Source: Poa pratensis
Taxonomy: Eukaryota; Streptophyta; Magnoliopsida; Poales; Poaceae
DNA: 64,000 nucleotides
Direction: 5' to 3'
NCBI GenBank assembly: GCA_947311845.1
Contig: CAMZMU010000080.1
Location: forward strand, 22,367,989-22,431,988
Positions 32,645 through 43,762 of this stretch are shown here, piece by piece. How positions within the stretch are numbered: position 1 is the first letter of the stretch; every line of letters begins with the position of its first letter. A program made the translations under genes and the position numbers. A model generated the notes under the pieces. That model did not search any database. It was not told the origin of the DNA and saw nothing but the letters and a program-made list of their open reading frames with translations.

Positions 32645-34231
32645 TGATGACGTGAAACACACGTTCGTTGGGAGACCCCAAGAGGAAGGTATGATGTAGT
32701 CAGCAGGAAGTTTTCCCTCAGAAAGAAACCAAGGTTATAGAACCAGTAGGAGCAGCAACTCTTCAGAAGGTTGTCAACGGCGCCAGAAAAATAGCTGTCG
32801 CAGGGAGTCTGGACTGTTGACGTGGAATCTGCACACAACACAATCAAACTACTTTGCCCCAACGAAACAGTGAGGTTGTCAATCTCACTGGCTTGCTGAA
32901 AACAAAGGATTAAACATATGGTGTGGAAAATGAGTATTAAATTGCAGAGAATGAAAAAGGAACAATTTGCAGTTTGTGGTTGTTTAATCAGTGTAAAAGA
33001 ATGGACCGGGGTCCACAGTTCACTAGTGGTGTCTCTCCATAAAAGATAACTAGCATGTTGGGTAAACAAATTACAGCTGGGCAATTGACAAATAGAGAGG
33101 CATAACTATGCAATACATGCCAAGATGTCTACTATGAAATCTAGTTGGGTATTACAACAAAGTACATAGACCGTTATTCCAACAGCATCTATGCCTAAAT
33201 AATCCACCTTCAAGGCAGCATCCGCATCCTATTCAGTATTAAGTTGCTAACAACAGATTATTGCATGAAGTAAAGTGTGTAATGTAATCAATACGAGTGC
33301 CCTTGGACACTGCACCAATGTTTTATCCCTAGTAGCAACAACACATCTACCATCTTAGACCTTTCTGTCACTGATCCAGATATCTAGAGACTGAACCCAC
33401 TATCGAGCATAAATACCCCCTCTTGGAGTCACAAGCATCTACTTGGCCAAAGCATCTACTAGCAACGGAGAGCATGCAAGATCAAGAGCACATAGATAAA
33501 CAACTTGAATAAACATGGTATCAATATTCATCGGATCCCAGCAAACACAACATCTAGCATTACAATAAGATGATCTTGATCATGTTAGGCAGCTCACAAG
33601 ATCTAAACATGGAAGCACAAGGTAGAGAGACAACCATCTAGCTACTGCTATGGACCCGTAGTCCAGGGGTGGACTACTCACGCATCACTCCGGAGGCAGG
33701 CATGGTGATGTAGAGCCCTCCGGTGATGATCTCCCCTCCGGCAGGGTGCCGGGAAGAGCTTCAGAACTCCTCCGATCTGAGGTTGACGATGACGGCCGCG
33801 ACGGAACTTTTCGTGGAATATGATCGACCGTCATAGGGTTTTTGCGTCGCGGAGAATATATAGGCGAAGAGGCGGCGTCGGTGGCCGAGGGGGGCCACCA
33901 CGCCATAGGTGGGCACGGGCCCACCCTGGGCCGCGCCCTAGTGTGGCGTGGCCCCCTGGTGGGTCTGCTCCGACTCCCCTTTGGATTCCGTGATCTCCTC
34001 GTGATATTATTGACGATGTCTTTTGTTTCGTCCAATTCCGAGAATATTTCCTTAATAGATTTTCTGAAACCAAAAACAGCAGAAAACAGGGAACTGGCAC
34101 TGTGGCATCTTGTTAATAGGTTAGTCCCAGAAAATGCATAAAAATGATATAAAGTGTAGCCAAAACATGTAGCAATTGATATAATAACAGCATGGAACAT
34201 CAAAAATTATAGATACGTTTGAGACGTATCA
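32645..34231 (-). repeat. 5' LTR of element A (subfamily 2)
   Basis: 1,587 bp, minus-strand start TGATACGTCTCA at 34231, end CACGTCATCA at 32645. It contains a primer-site-like tract within it (32774-32800). Confidence 0.85.
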
Positions 34232-34567
34232 GCCCACACCACCCCAGGGCGCGGCAGAAGGGGGGCCCGCGCCCTGGGTGCGTGTGGCCTCCTGGTGGCC
34301 CTCCTCTGCTGCTCCTTCGCTCCGTCAGGCGTGTTCTGGAAAAATAGGCACCCCCGTGTAGTTTCGTCCAATTCCGAGAATATTTCCAGACTAGCTTTTC
34401 TGGAATACAAAAACAGCAGAAAACAGGAACTGGCACTTCGGCATCTTGTTAATAGGTTAGTCCCAAAAAATGTATAAAAGTGATATAAAGTAGATGCAAA
34501 ACATGTAGCAATTGGTATAAAACAAGCATGGAACATCAAAAATTATAGATACGTTTGAGACGTATCA
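34232..34567 (-). repeat. truncated 3' LTR of element B
   Basis: The first 336 bp of an LTR (minus-strand start TGATACGTCTCA at 34567), cut off at the junction with A at 34231/34232. Confidence 0.8.
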
Positions 34568-37232
34568 GCATCCCCAAGCTTAGTTCCTACTCGTCCTCGA
34601 GTAGGTAAACGATAAAAACAAAATAATTTTTGAGGTGACATGCTACTATCATAATCTTGATCATATAATATTGCAAGGCACATGTAAATGAATGAAGTGA
34701 TCCAAGTCAATGGTCTATAATTTGCTACCAAATAGATAATGAGTAAACAATGAATCACACAAGCTAAACGTTTTCATGAATAGTACTTTCGAGACAAGCA
34801 TCAAACAGTTTTGCATAAGTGTTAACTCATAAAGCAATAGTTTCTAACAAAAGGTATTTAATCAACACAAAGGAAGAATTTAGTTTCAGCATTTGCTTCA
34901 ACTTTCAACATATTTATCTCATGGATATTGTCAACACAAAGTAGTATAACAAGTCCAATACATTGCATATAACGCATGTTGTAACAAAGTTGACACTAGT
35001 GTTTGCTTGTGGAAGACAGAAAGAATAGGAAAACTGACTCAACATAAAAGTAAAAGAAAGGCCCTTCGCAGAGGGAAGCAGGGATTAAATCATGTGCTAG
35101 AGCTTTTAGGTTTTTGAAAGCATATAGAGATTGCATAAAATATTTGATACTCCTCCCAACCTTGCTAACACAAGCCATGGCTAACCGAATCCTCGGGTGC
35201 CTTCCATCAATCACATACCATGGAGGAGTATCTATTTTTGAGAGGTGTTTGTTAATTGTCAACGAATGGTAGCGGGTGAGAACAGTATTCTACCTGTCGA
35301 ACGGACTTTTAAGAGCGGCTCCCATGAAGGACGTTATTTCTACCAGCAAGGCAGATCATCCCTCTTTCTCTTTGGTTTACACACATTCAGGTATTTCACT
35401 GTTTGTCATTGCTTACTGATGAATCAGGGCAAAAGTGTGAAGAGAATTAATTGGTTAAAGTTGTAATTAATTGGGACTGGGCACCCCGTTGCCAGCTCTT
35501 TTTGCAAGTTATTGGATAAGCGGATGTATATGCCACTAGTCCAGGTGTAAAAGTCCACTCGACAAATAGAATAAAGAATAACCACACTAATTCCTCATGA
35601 GCTAGTAAACATTGACACAAAAAGGGAATAATAACATTTTGAATAATTTAAAGGTAGCACATGAAAAATTTACTTGGAGTGGCAAGGAAATACCACATAT
35701 AGGTAGTTATGGTGGACACAAATGGCATGGATTTTGGCTCAAGGATTTGGATGCACGAGAAGCATTCCCTCTCAGTACAGAGTTTAGGCTAGCAAGGTTA
35801 TGTAAGCAAACAAGAATATCAACCCGTACACCAAGTTTTATATGACAAACATATTGCAAACGTTATAAGACTTCATACCGTCTTCCTTGTTAACCAAACC
35901 CTGTTATTAGAAAATATCTAGACCTTAGAGGTACCACCGATGCAAACCAAATTTTCAACAAGCTTTACGGTAGTTCTTCACTAATAGGCTTAACTCATGT
36001 GATGCACAATTTAATCATGATCTACTTGTTAACTCAAAACAATTGACAAGCATCAAGTTATCCATTTTAGTGATCTACAAGATTAAGCAAGTTTTTCCTT
36101 ATACCAATTACCACATGCAACATTTTCTGAACCAACCAAACACCAATCAATTTATTTCATCAACTCTCCAAACAAATATAAGTGAAGCAAGAGAGTACTT
36201 TCTACAAAAGAAAGCTAATAGCTCTGACAAGAGATACATGAAAACAAGAGCTAAAAGCTGAACAGCGCTAGATATGAATACTCAACAAATATAAGTGAAG
36301 AATAGGAGTATTCTCATGAAAAAGCGGAGCGTGTCTCTCTCCCAATCAAGAATGCTAGGGTCCAGTCAAGCTTTATTGAAAATAAAAGTGCAATACTGAA
36401 AATAAAAAGCACACAGACGCTCCAAGAAAAGCACATATGATGTGAAAGAATTAAAATATAGTTTCACTAGAGATGACCTGATAATTTTGACGATGAAGAA
36501 GGGGATGCCTTGGGCATCCCCAAGCTTAGACGCTTGAGTCTTCTTGAAATATGCTGGGGAGATCCATGGGAGCCTCCCCAAGCTTAAGCTCTTCACTCTT
36601 CTTGATCCTATTATATCATCCTTCTCTCTTGACCCTTGAAAACTTCCGTCACACCAAACTCAAAGTAGATCTCATTAGAGGGTTAGTGCATAATCAAAAA
36701 TTCACATGTTCTATAAAGACGCAATATGATTTGTTACTTTAAACATTAGCTACAGCCACTGATGTTATGTGAAGCTCTTCCACCCAAAAAAGAATTTCAC
36801 TCAACACTAGTAAAAGAGAGAATGCAAAAATAAAAAGGCATAATCTGTCTAAAACAGAACAGTCCGCAAAGACGAATTTTTTCGAGGCACTTACGACGCT
36901 CAGATCGAGAAACTCTGAACTAATGAAAGTTTCAGACATTCATAAAGATTACGCACAAAAATTTCAGATTTAATTAACAATCTGGTGATTTTAGGAATTT
37001 CGTACAGTGAACAGCAAAAATCTGTTTCTGCGCAGCAATCAAAATTAAGCATCATCTTAACATTAGAGGCTACTCTTGGCACAACAATGCGAGAAAATAA
37101 AGATACAAAGGAGTTGCTACAGAAGTAAACAAACTCCTTGACTCAATAAAAGAAAAATTGCAGAAAAATAAAATGGGTTGCCTCCCATAAGCGCTTTTCT
37201 TTAACGCCTTTTAGCTAGGCACAAAGCATGCA

Positions 37233-37793
37233 TCAAGTATTACCAAGTGAAGAAGCATCAACATTCTTACGCTTAGCTCTCTTACCTTTACCTTTATCTT
37301 TAGGAAATACTTGGTTACACATAGGTGAAGAGGCGAAATTCATAGTGCCTTGGCCCACATCTATTATTGCTCCAAAGCGTTTCAACAGAGATCTTCCAAG
37401 CGTAATTTGTCCTACTCCTGCACATTCAATGACAAGATAATCAATAGATATTGTTATCCCTAAGAGTTTTGTAAATACTCCTTCGGCTACTCCCCTTGGT
37501 AATTTAATAGTATTATCACCCAAAGTTATACAATCTTCGCATTTGGAAAGCTCCCAAAGATTTAAGGAATCATAAATATTCTTGGGCATTAAACAGAATT
37601 CAGACATAATATCACAGCGAGAATGAAAAGTTTCACCATTTATAACAACTTTTACTGAGGGAATCCATCCCGATGGTTCAAAATTTACTGGCACATTATC
37701 ATAATGTTCACGAATCTGATTATACCCTTCTTTTAGACCAGATATGTTCGTTTCAAGAGCGTTAAGTCTATCACTTATGCTTGTCAAAGCCAA
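37233..37793 (-). CDS. degenerate retrotransposon aspartic protease, 186 aa
   Basis: It matches the element A protease in layout: GWIPSVKVVINGETFHSRCD, then MPKNIYDSLNL, then ITLGRSLLKRFGAIID, ending VDASSLGNT as in A. The catalytic segment reads CDIMSEFCLMP instead of CDLGASISVMP, so the Gly following the catalytic Asp is lost and proteolysis is unlikely. The frame itself is intact over its whole length, which is unusual for a dead gene. It overlaps the upstream Gag-like frame by 10 nt with a frame offset near a C run at 37808. Confidence 0.75.
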   Translation of the reverse strand: MALTSISDRLNALETNISGLKEGYNQIREHYDNVPVNFEPSGWIPSVKVVINGETFHSRCDIMSEFCLMPKNIYDSLNLWELSKCEDCITLGDNTIKLPRGVAEGVFTKLLGITISIDYLVIECAGVGQITLGRSLLKRFGAIIDVGQGTMNFASSPMCNQVFPKDKGKGKRAKRKNVDASSLGNT

Positions 37794-38092
37794 ATCAATT
37801 TTAGTGATTGGGGGCTAGAAATTGTAATCAATTTTTTTATAGCATTAAAAGCTTGATCCCCATCATAACGAAGGAAATCTCCTCCTACCACAGCATCTAA
37901 AGCATATCTGTAGCAAAGAACAAGACCAAAATAAAAGCTACTAAGAAGCAGGCTTAAAGTCATTTTAGGTTCAGTTTTAGCATAGGACTCAGATATTCTA
38001 GACCAAGCATCTTTAAAACTCTCCTCACTCCCTTGCTTGAAAGTGAAGATCTCTTCTTCAGGTGACATTACTACTGGAACAGGGCTAGACAT
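37784..38092 (-). CDS. short Gag-like protein of element B, about 102 aa
   Basis: It starts MSSPVPVVMSPEEEIFTFKQ. The pattern FKDAWSRI...SSFYFGLVLCYRYALDAVVGG parallels the AWERM...TFYAGLNFSSRNLLDSASGG core of the element A Gag, so this looks like a Gag reduced to its central helices. The longer upstream frame in the same register reads through the LTR and is not meaningful; the ATG at 38092 follows the leader and primer site. Its partner is the protease-like frame downstream. Function in particle assembly is inferred only. Confidence 0.6.
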   Translation of the reverse strand: MSSPVPVVMSPEEEIFTFKQGSEESFKDAWSRISESYAKTEPKMTLSLLLSSFYFGLVLCYRYALDAVVGGDFLRYDGDQAFNAIKKLITISSPQSLKLIWL

Positions 38093-38260
38093 GATAACTA
38101 ACAGAAAACAAAACTGAAAATAAACTAAATGCAAGTAACTAATTTTTTTGTGTTTTTGATAATTGAAAGCAAACAAGATAAAATAAAATAAACTAAGCAA
38201 GACAAAAACAAAGTAAAGAGATTGGAAGCGTGAAACTCCCCTTGCAGAAGACTGCTGTCT

Positions 38261-38277
38261 CCCCGGCAACGGCGCCA
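38261..38277 (-). promoter_or_regulatory. primer binding site of element B (tRNA-Asp)
   Basis: The minus strand TGGCGCCGTTGCCGGGG is complementary to the 3' end of plant tRNA-Asp(GUC). It lies 11 nt inside the 5' LTR. Confidence 0.8.
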
Positions 38278-38288
38278 GAAAAATAGCT

Positions 38289-39885
38289 TGATGACGTGAA
38301 ACACACGTTCGTTGGGAGACCCCAAGAGGAAGGTATGATGTAGTCAGCAGCAAGTTTTCCCTCAGAAAGAAACCAAGGTTATCGAACCAGTAGGAGCAGC
38401 AACTCTTCAGAAGGTTGTCAACGGCGCCAGAAAAATAGCTGTCGCAGGGAGTCTGGACTGTTGACGTGGAATCTGCACACAACACAATCAAACTACTTTG
38501 CCCCAACGAAACAGTGAGGTTGTCAATCTCACTGGCTTGCTGAAAACAAAGGATTAAACGTATGGTGTGGAAAATGAGTATTAAATTGCAGAGAATGAAA
38601 AAGGAACAGTTTGCAGTTTGTGGTTGTTTAATCAGTGTAAAAGAATGGACCGGGGTCCACAGTTCACTAGTGGTGTCTCTCCATAAAAGATAACTAACAT
38701 GTTGGGTGAACAAATTACAGCTGGGCAATTGACGAATAGTGAGCGCATGACAATGCATATACATGACATGTTGACTACTATGATATTTAATTGGGCATTA
38801 CGACATAATACATAGACCGTTATCCAACAGCATCTATGACTAATAATCCACCGCCGGGTTGTCATCCGAGTCCCCCGTTGGTATTAAGTTGCAAGCAACG
38901 GATAATTGCATTAAGTAAAGTGCGTAATGTAAACAAACACATATGCCCGTGGACATAGCATCGTTAGGTTATCCCTAGTGGCAACAGCACATCCACAACC
39001 TTAGAACTTTCTGTCACTGTCCCAGGTTAAACGGAGACATGAACCCACTATCTAGCATAAATACTCTCTCTTGGAGTTACAAGCATCTACTTGGCCAAAG
39101 CATCTACGAGTAACGGAAAGCATGCAAGATCTTAAATAACATATAAGATAGATTGATAATCAACTTGACATAATATTCAATATTCATCGGATCCCAGCAA
39201 ACACAACATGTAGCATTACAATAATATGATCTTGATCATGTAGGGCAGCTCACAAGATCTAAACATGATGGCACAAAGTGGAGAGACAACCATCTAGCTA
39301 CTGCTATGGACCCGTAGTCCAAGGATGAACTACTCACGCATCACTCCGGAGGCAGGCATGGCGATGTAGAAGCCTCCGGTGACGATTCCCCTCTCCGGCA
39401 GGGTGCCGGGAAGAGGTTCTGAACCCTCCCGAGCTAGGGTTGACGACGGCGGCGTCTCTGGATCTTTTCGTGGATATTTGCTCAGGTACTTAGGGTTTTC
39501 GCGTCGGGGGGAATAAGTAGGCGAAAGGGCGGCGGCTGCGGACCCCCGAGGGGCCCACACCACCCCAGGGCGCGGCAGAAGGGGGCCCGCGCCCTGGTGC
39601 GTGTGGCCTCCTGGTGGCCCTCCTCTGCTGCTCCTTCGCTCCGTCAGGCGTGTTCTGGAAAAATAGGCACCCCCGTGTAGTTTCGTCCAATTCCGAGAAT
39701 ATTTCCAGACTAGCTTTTCTGGAATACAAAAACAGCAGAAAACAGGAACTGGCACTTCGGCATCTTGTTAATAGGTTAGTCCCAAAAAATGTATAAAAGT
39801 GATATAAAGTAGATGCAAAACATGTAGCAATTGGCATAAAACAAGCATGAACATCAGAAATTATAGATACGTTTGAGACGTATCA
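38289..39885 (-). repeat. 5' LTR of element B (subfamily 2)
   Basis: 1,597 bp, start (minus) TGATACGTCTCA at 39885, end CACGTCATCA at 38289. Like A's 5' LTR it carries an internal primer-site-like tract (38419-38440). Confidence 0.85.
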
Positions 39886-39973
39886 ACGGCGCCAGAAAAA
39901 GAGCTGTTGCAGGGAGTTAGAGGAGCTCTCAGAAATATTTCTTCTCCCCGGCAACGGCGCCAGAAAAAGAGCT
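39886..39973 (-). mobile_element. leader and primer site remnant of element C
   Basis: A tRNA-Asp primer site (39946-39962) follows the C LTR. A second partial copy, ACGGCGCCAGAAAAAGAGCT, begins at 39886 directly against the start of B's LTR. The rest of C's interior is absent. Confidence 0.65.
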
Positions 39974-40498
39974 TGATAGCGTGGATCACACGTTCGCTGG
40001 GAGACCCCAAGAGGAAGGTATGAAGCAGTGTAGCAGCAGTTTCTCTCAGTATGAAACCAAGGTTTAATCGTCCAAGTATGAGCAAGAAATCACTTCTGAA
40101 GGTTGTTGGTGGCGGAATATGGCACGGCGCAACACCAGGGAATCCGGCGCCAACGTGGAATCTGCACACAACACAATCAAACTAGTTTGCCCCAACGAAA
40201 CAGTGAGGTTGTCAATCTCACCGGCTTGCTGAAAACAAAAGGTTAAACGTATGGTGTGGAAAACAGTAGTAAATTGCAGAGAATAAAAAGGGACAGTGTT
40301 TGCAGTTGGTTGTATTATCAGTGTAAAAGAATGGACCGGGGTCCACAGTTCACTAGTGGTGTCTCTCCGTAAAAGATAACTAACATGCTGGGTGAACGAA
40401 TTACAGCTGAACAATTGACAAAATATTGAGCGCATGACAATGCCTATATATGACATGATGATTTCTATGATATTCATGTGGGCATTACGACAAAATAC
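39974..40498 (-). repeat. LTR fragment of element C, minus orientation (subfamily 1)
   Basis: The LTR end begins TGATAGCGTGGATCACACG on the plus strand at 39974. It follows the subfamily 1 LTR up to GACAAAATAC, where the sequence switches to the inverted copy. Confidence 0.8.
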
Positions 40499-41291
40499 TT
40501 TGGCCAAGTAGATGCTTGTAACTCCAAGAGTGAGTATTTATGCTAGATAGTGGGTTCATGCCTCCGGTAATCTGGGAGAGTGACAATAACTTCTAAGATT
40601 GTGGATGTGCTGTTGCCACTAGGGATAAAATAACGATGATTAGCTTAAGGGTACGCCGTTAGGTCTAATGCATTTGTTTACTTTACGCACATTATTTATT
40701 GCAATTATCCGTTGCTTGCAACTTAATACCAACGGGAAACTCGGTATGACAACCTGGCGGTGGATTATTAGTCATAGACTTTGTTGGATAACGGTCTATG
40801 TATTTTTTCGTAATGCCCACATGAATATCATAGTAATCATCATGTCATATATATGCATTGTCATGCGCTCAATATTTTGTCAATTGTCCAGCTGTAATTT
40901 GTTCACCCAGCATGTTAGTTATCTTTTATGGAGAGACACCACTAGTGAACTGTGGACCCCGGTCCATTCTTTTACACTGATAATACAACCAACTGCAAAC
41001 ACTATTTCTTTTCATTCTCTGCAATTTACTACTGTTTTCCACACCATACGTTTAATCCTTTGTTTTCAGCAAGCCGGTGAGATTGACAACCTCACTGTTT
41101 CGTTGGGGCAAAGTAGTTTGATTGTGTGTGTGCAGGTTCCACGTCAGCGCGCCACTGACAACCTTCAGAAGTGATTTCTTCCTCCTACTGGTTCGATTAA
41201 ACCTTGGTTTCATACTGAGGGAAAACTGCTGCTACACTGCATCATACCTTCCTCTTGGGGTCTCCCAACGAACGTGTGATCCACGCAATCA
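40498..41291 (+). repeat. LTR fragment in plus orientation, inverted relative to C
   Basis: It begins CTTTGGCCAAGTAGATGC and runs to the LTR end CCACGCAATCA at 41291. The part 40801-41291 is the inverted complement of 39974-40497, with about 300 bp between the arms. Confidence 0.8.
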
Positions 41292-41394
41292 ATGCCACCG
41301 CCTCCGGCGACCTTAAAAGGCCTGGCCCGCCACTCGCAAACACACCTCTTTCTCGCCCTCGCACTCGCAGACCTCGCCACCGCACCCGGAGAAC

Positions 41395-41981
41395 ATGGCC
41401 GGCAACTGGAGGCGCGCCGGAGGCGCGGCGGCGAACGGCTTCGCTCCGCCCACCCTCCTCTGCGAGCAGTCGGAGGCGCTACGGGAGAACGGCTACCCGG
41501 TGCCGCCCGACATGCGCGTCGGAGGCCGCTTTGCCATCTCCGTCCGCGGGATCCCGGTGCCACGCTCGCTGGCGCGGGTGAACCGCGACTTCCGCGCCGA
41601 GGTCATCGACCACTACTGGCGGGAGCTCAAGCCGGAGGAGCGCGACGACCCGCGTTGGGACCCGGAGAACCCGGCGATCTTCGCCCGCTATGAGGCGGCG
41701 TTCAGCGGCTCTTCGAGGAGGAGATGAGCCGCTGGGATGGCCCTGGGCCGGCGCCGCGCGACAAGAACATCGCCGGGCGCGAGGCGTTCTGGGGCGTGCC
41801 CGGGCGCTCGCTCAACGCCGTCATGGAGCACATCCGCAACGGCGGATCGCTGCTCCAGACACCGGCGGCGCCTGCTCCGCCTCCACCTCCAGACAGCGGC
41901 GACACCGGCGTGAAGAAGGAGAAGGACGAGGAGGAGGAGGACCCCTACTTCGCCTTCAGGCGCCGCAAGCGCCGCCAGTAG
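41395..41981 (+). pseudogene. GC-rich frameshifted gene of unknown function, repeat-associated
   Basis: A TTAAAAGG box at 41313 and a CT-rich leader precede the ATG at 41395. The first frame reads MAGNWRRAGGAAANGFAPPT...PPDMRVGGRFAISVRGIPVP...VIDHYWRELKPEERDDPRWD to a stop at 41727. The second frame (open from about 41709) continues FEEEMSRWDGPGPAPRDKNI...GVPGRSLNAVMEHIRNGG, then a Pro-rich linker and an acidic-basic tail KEKDEEEEDPYFAFRRRKRR, ending at 41981. A 1-nt offset near 41708-41713 breaks what was probably one 195-residue protein. The basic tail could be a nuclear signal. The 3' flank (42000-42060) is AT-rich and UTR-like. The family looks repetitive in Triticeae from memory, but I cannot name it. 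Confidence 0.55.
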
Positions 41982-43090
41982 ATTAGGTTTATTTAGATTT
42001 CATTCAAATTTGTAAAATTTTCTAAAGTTTGAATGAAATTCGTCGAAGTTTTTATTTACAAAAAACGATTTGGGCGTCGATGTTCTATGGTTCACCTCTG
42101 AGTGAGAGAACTCCTCACAATGCGCCACTTGTCGCTAGGGAGGTATCAAAAATCACCTTGCCTAGGAAGGCGCCCTTATACTAAGGTTTCTCCTCGTTAA
42201 CTGGGTTGTAGTGGTTTCATGCTGCCTTGTCGGATTTCCGCACAACACATTTTTTTTGTCTGCTGGTTATGATACACTTGTGGTGTGATATGAAATTTGA
42301 ATGAAACATGAACTTCATGTTAAACTTTCTCTGCAATCGGTTTGTTGGCCTTGACCATAGACCATACCGAAAAGACCGATGACCAAATGACTGAAGATTG
42401 GAAAGTACAAAATTAGTAAGGTGCCATGTCTGGAAGACCACAAAGTTGTCAGAGACCGAAGAGATCAGACTGATAAAACCAAAACGAATGCCCAAGCCTA
42501 ATCATATGCACGGAATTTACCCAGATTATGTAACCATGTAATCTCCGCCTCCTATCAGCGTAGCAAGCCTAATTCAATGGTGGGTCCAGTACTTGGCTCC
42601 ACCATCTCCAGTCCTTCAAATTCCCACTTATAGACGTCCGCGATCTGTCACAACCTAGGCGAACGAGTAATCATCCATTGACGTGCCTTGTTCAACATAC
42701 AAATGAGATACAAGGGAAAGAACACCTTTATTGTTGGAGATGTTGCTAAGTTTTAGGGAATTATAGAAGCAGCAATGAGAGGGCGGCAGAGCATGCGTTC
42801 TTGACTTCCCATGGTGATTTCCATTGCACCACTATTCTACGAGCATGCTCGTGCGGACCGGCATGTATTGTTCCACTGACTAGGACTCCCCATCCATTGA
42901 TCAACCCTCTATTTCTGAGATACTCTGTGATTCTCAAATTTGATTCCTCCCGCTTGCGCACTGTTGATCTCTCAGATTTGGAGTTCGCATAAGCTAGAAC
43001 AATGGATGGGCTCAACAGATTGCGCATCGGCGCGACTAGAGTGACTCAAGCACGCCTGGATTCAGTGGAGGTGTCGATAAAAGAGGAAGA
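41982..43090. other. 3' flank and intergenic sequence
   Basis: 42000-42060 is a UTR-like AT-rich stretch. The rest has no supported gene or recognised transposon end. Confidence 0.35.
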
Positions 43091-43099
43091 AGAAGCCAT

Positions 43100-43340
43100 A
43101 TGAGCTCAGGTAGCTTTCAGAGAGGGAGAGATGTTCCCATCTATTGCAGCAGGACCCCGGCCAGTGGTAGTGGCACTTGCAGCTTCGGTGGTGCACCCAC
43201 CGTGATTCCCCAAGTGGGCAGTGAGGACAAAGGAGCAACGGGCCCGTATTCACCTGAGACTCGATCCTGGTGGGGAGGGGCAATCGATGATGTTGCGAGG
43301 TATGGACGCATTAATTATGATGGCTTCTCTCCTTCGAGGT
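43100..43340 (+). CDS. possible coding exon, unknown function
   Basis: The frame from ATG 43100 reads MSSGSFQRGRDVPIYCSRTP, a Gly/Ser-rich part, then YSPETRSWWGGAIDDVARYG and NYDGFSPSR, ending at a CGAG|GTTAAT donor-like site near 43339. The codon and residue pattern is more gene-like than surrounding frames. No family is recognised and no partner exon was fixed. It may be a relic. Confidence 0.3.
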
Positions 43341-43762
43341 TAATGATTTGCATTTTACACTCATTTTATCTTCGTTCAATTCGGGTATTCTCATAATTTT
43401 CTTTTACCCCTTCAATTTGCCTACTAATAACAAAAAAATGCAAAGATGTGTAGATCTCGTTGTTTATTTTATTCCTTGCATAAATGGACGTGTTTATGAT
43501 GAAATTCGAGCATATATCGGAAGTAGCACAAGAGGGAATGATTCCAAGCAAAATGGAGTGTGCAGTGCAGGCGCAGCAACAAAACACTTGTCGCCTATGT
43601 TGGTGTGTGGACCGAGCGGGTGCACTTATACCAGAGGTCATAACCCATGGCACCGGCATGCAACAAAGCAGCACAACATTTGTCGATGCGAGATACGAGT
43701 AGGTTTGCTTGTACCAGCAGTCGTACTACTTGCAAATCGAATCTGTGACGTAGTCACAAATA

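Larger units (their letters stand above)
26130..34231 (-). mobile_element. Gypsy-like non-autonomous LTR retrotransposon A (about 8.1 kb, chimeric LTRs)
   Basis: The minus-strand order is 5' LTR (34231-32645), truncated primer site, gag, aspartic protease (30279), a 2.5-kb non-coding stretch, polypurine motif (27747-27733) and 3' LTR (27732-26130). Both LTRs start TGATACGTCTC and end TCA. No reverse transcriptase, RNase H or integrase frame exists, so the family needs help in trans. The two LTRs belong to different subfamilies (ends TGATAGCGTGGATC versus TGATGACGTGAAAC on the plus strand). No 5-bp duplication flanks the element, so recombination between elements formed it. Confidence 0.8.
34232..39885 (-). 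mobile_element. Gypsy-like non-autonomous LTR retrotransposon B (3' LTR truncated)
   Basis: Minus-strand 5' LTR (39885-38289), full tRNA-Asp primer site (38277-38261), a short Gag-like frame, a protease-like frame and non-coding interior follow. The polypurine motif at 34568 precedes only the first 336 bp of the 3' LTR (34567-34232). The remainder of that LTR is missing where element A's 5' LTR abuts. It is close to A in non-coding parts but carries a different, shorter Gag. Confidence 0.8.

Noticed and set aside
32332..33084. 250-codon minus-strand frame spanning LTR and gag start
   Set aside because: It runs through the LTR, primer site and leader; similar frames occur in other LTR copies (26244-26630, 37784-38764, 40668-41174, 60837-61202).
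38261..38277. tRNA-Asp gene fragment
   Set aside because: Only the 3' 17 nt match and the position behind an LTR shows it is a primer binding site.
41210..41563. Minus-strand 117-codon frame opposite the 41395 gene
   Set aside because: It is a GC-rich shadow of the plus-strand gene.
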